Assembly (NCBI GenBank): GCA_039621445.1
Contig: CP154956.1
Coordinates: 80,596,474-80,660,473 of the forward strand
Reading direction: 5' to 3'
DNA: 64,000 nucleotides
From: Euglena gracilis
Lineage: Eukaryota; Euglenida; Euglenophyceae; Euglenales
Part shown: in pieces, positions 61,650 through 64,000 of the stretch
Position numbering within the stretch: position 1 is the stretch's first letter
Layout: every line of letters starts with the position of its first letter
Notes under the pieces: generated by a model
What the model saw: the letters and a program-made list of their open reading frames with translations, nothing else
What the model was told of the DNA's origin: nothing
Database searches by the model: none
Translations under genes and position numbers: made by a program

Positions 61650-63764
61650 GGCAGGCTTGGCACGAACACTGGTGACCGATCCTAACCTAAGACTTACACC
61701 AAGCCCAAACTGCAGTGAGTAGCCATTATTTGCATAGTGAAGGAGCACTCTTTGACCCATGAAACTGACGTTGTAAGAGCCTCCCCCAGGGTTTCTTGTG
61801 CCTTGGGCGACAGTGCGCCTGCATAAGGTCGTTTGGCCGTGCCCCTCACCACCCCCAGGACCTTCAGAGTTCTTGCCAGAGAAGAATTGAAAAGGCTGGT
61901 TTTGACCCTTTGGCAATCCTCGCCTGGCCAACACCCCTTCAGGGGATGGGGAGTAATGCTTGTCTGCACAGGCAACCCAGATAGCCCGGGACAGTTCGGA
62001 AACCAGGTGCAATCAGGCAGCTGCGTGAACTTCACTGCTGTAGTACGTGCATGGGTGCGTTGGGTAGCAATGCCCGGTCAAAAGGCCGATGTTCAGTCTA
62101 AGCCTGGTAGGGGGCCGCAGGGGGCCGGGGATCGGTTGGGCTGGGCCTGCTCTCATCACCAGCCTGCTTTGTGACAGAGGACCCTCCTCAACAGGTCATG
62201 GCAGCAGTTGGTCACCAGCGACATAAAAGCAGACAAGGCGTTGCTTAACGGCAGAGCCCATTTTTGACCACTCTTTGCCCCATTTTTGCAACTGTCCGGC
62301 AGCCCTTCAGATGACTCAACAGAGGGCTTCGCCCATTGGGAAAAGGGGTCCATGGCTGAAAACAAGCAACTGATTTGCTGCACCATCCCACCGTCAGGCA
62401 GTTGGGTGTCCTCTGGCTTGAGAGACGGAGTTGAAAACAACGTGGGCCAACTACGGAGCACCACCCCTCAGCAGTATGGTGTGTGCTGCATTGCCTGGAT
62501 TGGGTGCGGTTGGCGGCGTTGGAGGAGGCGGATGGCTTGGCTGTGGGTTGGTTTTGAAATGATGCAATGATTGAGAGGGTGACCTGGTGAAAAACACCGG
62601 GTACCACACTAAACCCCCCCCCAAATTACCCCCCGCCAATAATACCCCCCCTGAGGATCCAACTTCGACCAAGGAGTCAATAGAACCCTGCCAAGGACTT
62701 TGGACGTGTTGCCACCAAGTGTCGCAAAGGAATGACCAGGGTTCGCACTGTTGAATGCACCTTGTTACTGGGGTCACTCCCGAAAATCTGTGAAGTGCAA
62801 GAAAAATATTACAAAGTGAACAAAGGCCGAAGAAAAAAAGACGGACCATAGTCTCCCACTATGTTCTCCTGCCCTAATTTTTTTTCATGGGGAGCCCCAA
62901 AAACGTTTGGGTCACAAATTTACAAAAAAAAATCAACAAAAAAAGAATGGGGGCCTTCGGGCGGAAAAGAAAAAACCTTTGGGGGTGTTATCATTCCCCT
63001 GGGGAGTTTACCAAATGCACTGACCCCCTCCCAAATAATAAAAACACCCCAGAGGGTTGGAAGCCACCCACACGCTCTCTCTGTTTTCAGCCAGTAAACA
63101 CACTCCCCTACAAATAACAATTACCCCTCAAATATTAAACACCCCCCTGGCTGACTTGCTGTTGCTCCCGCTTGTGCTTGTTGCTCCTGCTTCCACATTC
63201 CAGTACAGACGGAGTTGAGATTCCCAAATGCATCTGAAAACCACAAAAATGGACAGAAATGAATCAAAAATCAAAAAAGGGTAAAGATGCAGCCAACAGA
63301 TTTACAATCACAAAAAATTGTGCCTGGAACGACTGATGAAGTGCCTTACCAAACAATAAACCCACGTTGGCTGCAAACATGCATGCATACATGCACAAAC
63401 ACCTACCCACCCACGCACACATACACATCCACCTTCCCTGGGAAAACAACTCCCTCGGTGACGAGTGCCTTCCTGTTTCTGGTGCGTTTCAACTGCGTCC
63501 ACAGCGAAACTGGCAAAACCGGCGGCTGCGCATCCAACAGGCAACCAGAGGGCTCCAGAGCGGCTGGTGAGGAGCATTGGGGGCAGGATCAGCCGGGGTG
63601 GGTCAACCTCTTCACCCCCCGACCCGTACACTGCCCACCCTCCTTAATCGAGGGACCCCTTTCCCTGTAACACGCCTCAGCACTGGGCGCCTTCACCGTC
63701 AAGGGGATGAATCCACCCTGCCAACCGTTGGTGGGGTACGATTTCCATGTACTCACTCCAGAAA
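61650..63764. other. Intergenic region between the Pro/Gln-rich and kinase genes
   Basis: No convincing exon. A C/G-tract element-like stretch runs from about 62612 (CTAAACCCCCCCCCAAATTA) to about 63012 (GGGGAGTTTACC). A moderately complex open frame at 62464-62156 on the minus strand lacks splice context. Confidence 0.4.
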
Positions 63765-64000
63765 TCAACGAGCGTTGCGGTAACTCAGGGTTGCAGGAAG
63801 GGCGTCCTTTGCATCACTTCCATCAGGCGCTTGGTACTGCTGCATTGGGTGGGGCGCCGGCGGCTGGTTGGGGAAAGGGGCGTAGTGGGGGGGAGGTTGT
63901 TGGGCCATGGCTGGAGGAGGGGACTGCACCGGAGCAGGGTGGAAAGCTGGGCTGCTGGTGTAGGGCGGCTGCGGCTGCGGCTGCTGTGGCGACGGACTGC
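63765..64000 (-). CDS. C-terminal exon of a Pro/Gln-rich protein (partial)
   Basis: Reading leftward from the window edge, one frame stays open for about 78 codons and ends at a TGA at 63767-63765. It is dominated by Pro, Gln, Ala, Tyr and Ser, with runs such as PQQPQPQPPYTSSP and PPPHYAPFPNQPPAPHPMQQ. The tail is more ordinary: DALPATLSYRNAR then stop. Such low-complexity P/Q/Y-rich tails occur in many RNA-binding, vesicle-coat and actin-regulating proteins, so no function can be assigned. The frame is GC-rich with G/C-biased third positions like the other exons here. A possible donor (GAA|gtgatg) lies near 63815, so the last 15 or so codons could instead be intron. The upstream part of the gene is outside the window. 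Confidence 0.5.
   Translation of the reverse strand, partial: SPSPQQPQPQPPYTSSPAFHPAPVQSPPPAMAQQPPPHYAPFPNQPPAPHPMQQYQAPDGSDAKDALPATLSYRNAR

Noticed and set aside
62156-62464. Minus-strand frame of 102 residues
   Set aside because: Reasonable composition but no splice signals, no recognised domain, and an equally long frame on the opposite strand.

Overview
This window looks like nuclear DNA from a large, repeat-rich protist genome, and a photosynthetic euglenid such as Euglena is the best guess. Coding sequence occurs only as short, GC-rich exons of about 35-200 bp. They are separated by introns of up to several kb filled with G/C tracts, inverted repeats and satellites. No prokaryotic gene organisation is present. 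Most introns are GT-AG and some are GC-AG. At least four junctions, forced by protein homology or reading frame, have neither; instead short complementary segments sit a few bases inside the intron ends. That is the known signature of euglenid 'nonconventional' introns. The organism assignment is an inference, not a database match.

Every gene I could reconstruct lies on the minus strand, so the window reads right to left. (1) 64000-63765: last exon of a Pro/Gln-rich protein. (2) 61642 to about 57599: NEK-like Ser/Thr protein kinase, 10 exons, catalytic domain complete. (3) 56757-51046: cytochrome-b5-reductase-type flavoprotein from start to stop, with one FAD-domain exon not found. (4) 48693-42553: Mpv17/PMP22-family membrane protein with a possible organelle-targeting N-terminus. 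(5) 38567-13282: C2-domain and coiled-coil protein spread over about 25 kb. (6) 13194 to about 3045: protein with a poly-Gln segment and EF hands, starting only 87 bp after the stop of gene 5.

The rest is repeats. Several families of short elements have terminal inverted repeats: ends with C/G tracts around an AT-rich word (3622-4033 and 9552-9932; 15646-16281), ends reading CAAGC.CCTATGGTCATCCAG around a CCCAGTCACG satellite (four copies), and ends reading CCAGGGTT.GATATAAGG (two copies, one with a 6-bp target duplication). Larger fold-back regions (7774-8893, 24872-28260, 30180-31962) each carry their own repeated palindromic word. Tetra-, penta- and trinucleotide microsatellites are prominent at 45.6-47.8 kb, 16.5 kb and 7.2 kb. 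No rRNA, tRNA, CRISPR or intact transposase was recognised.

The genes share no obvious pathway. What links them is common orientation, shared intron style and the same repeat families inside their introns.
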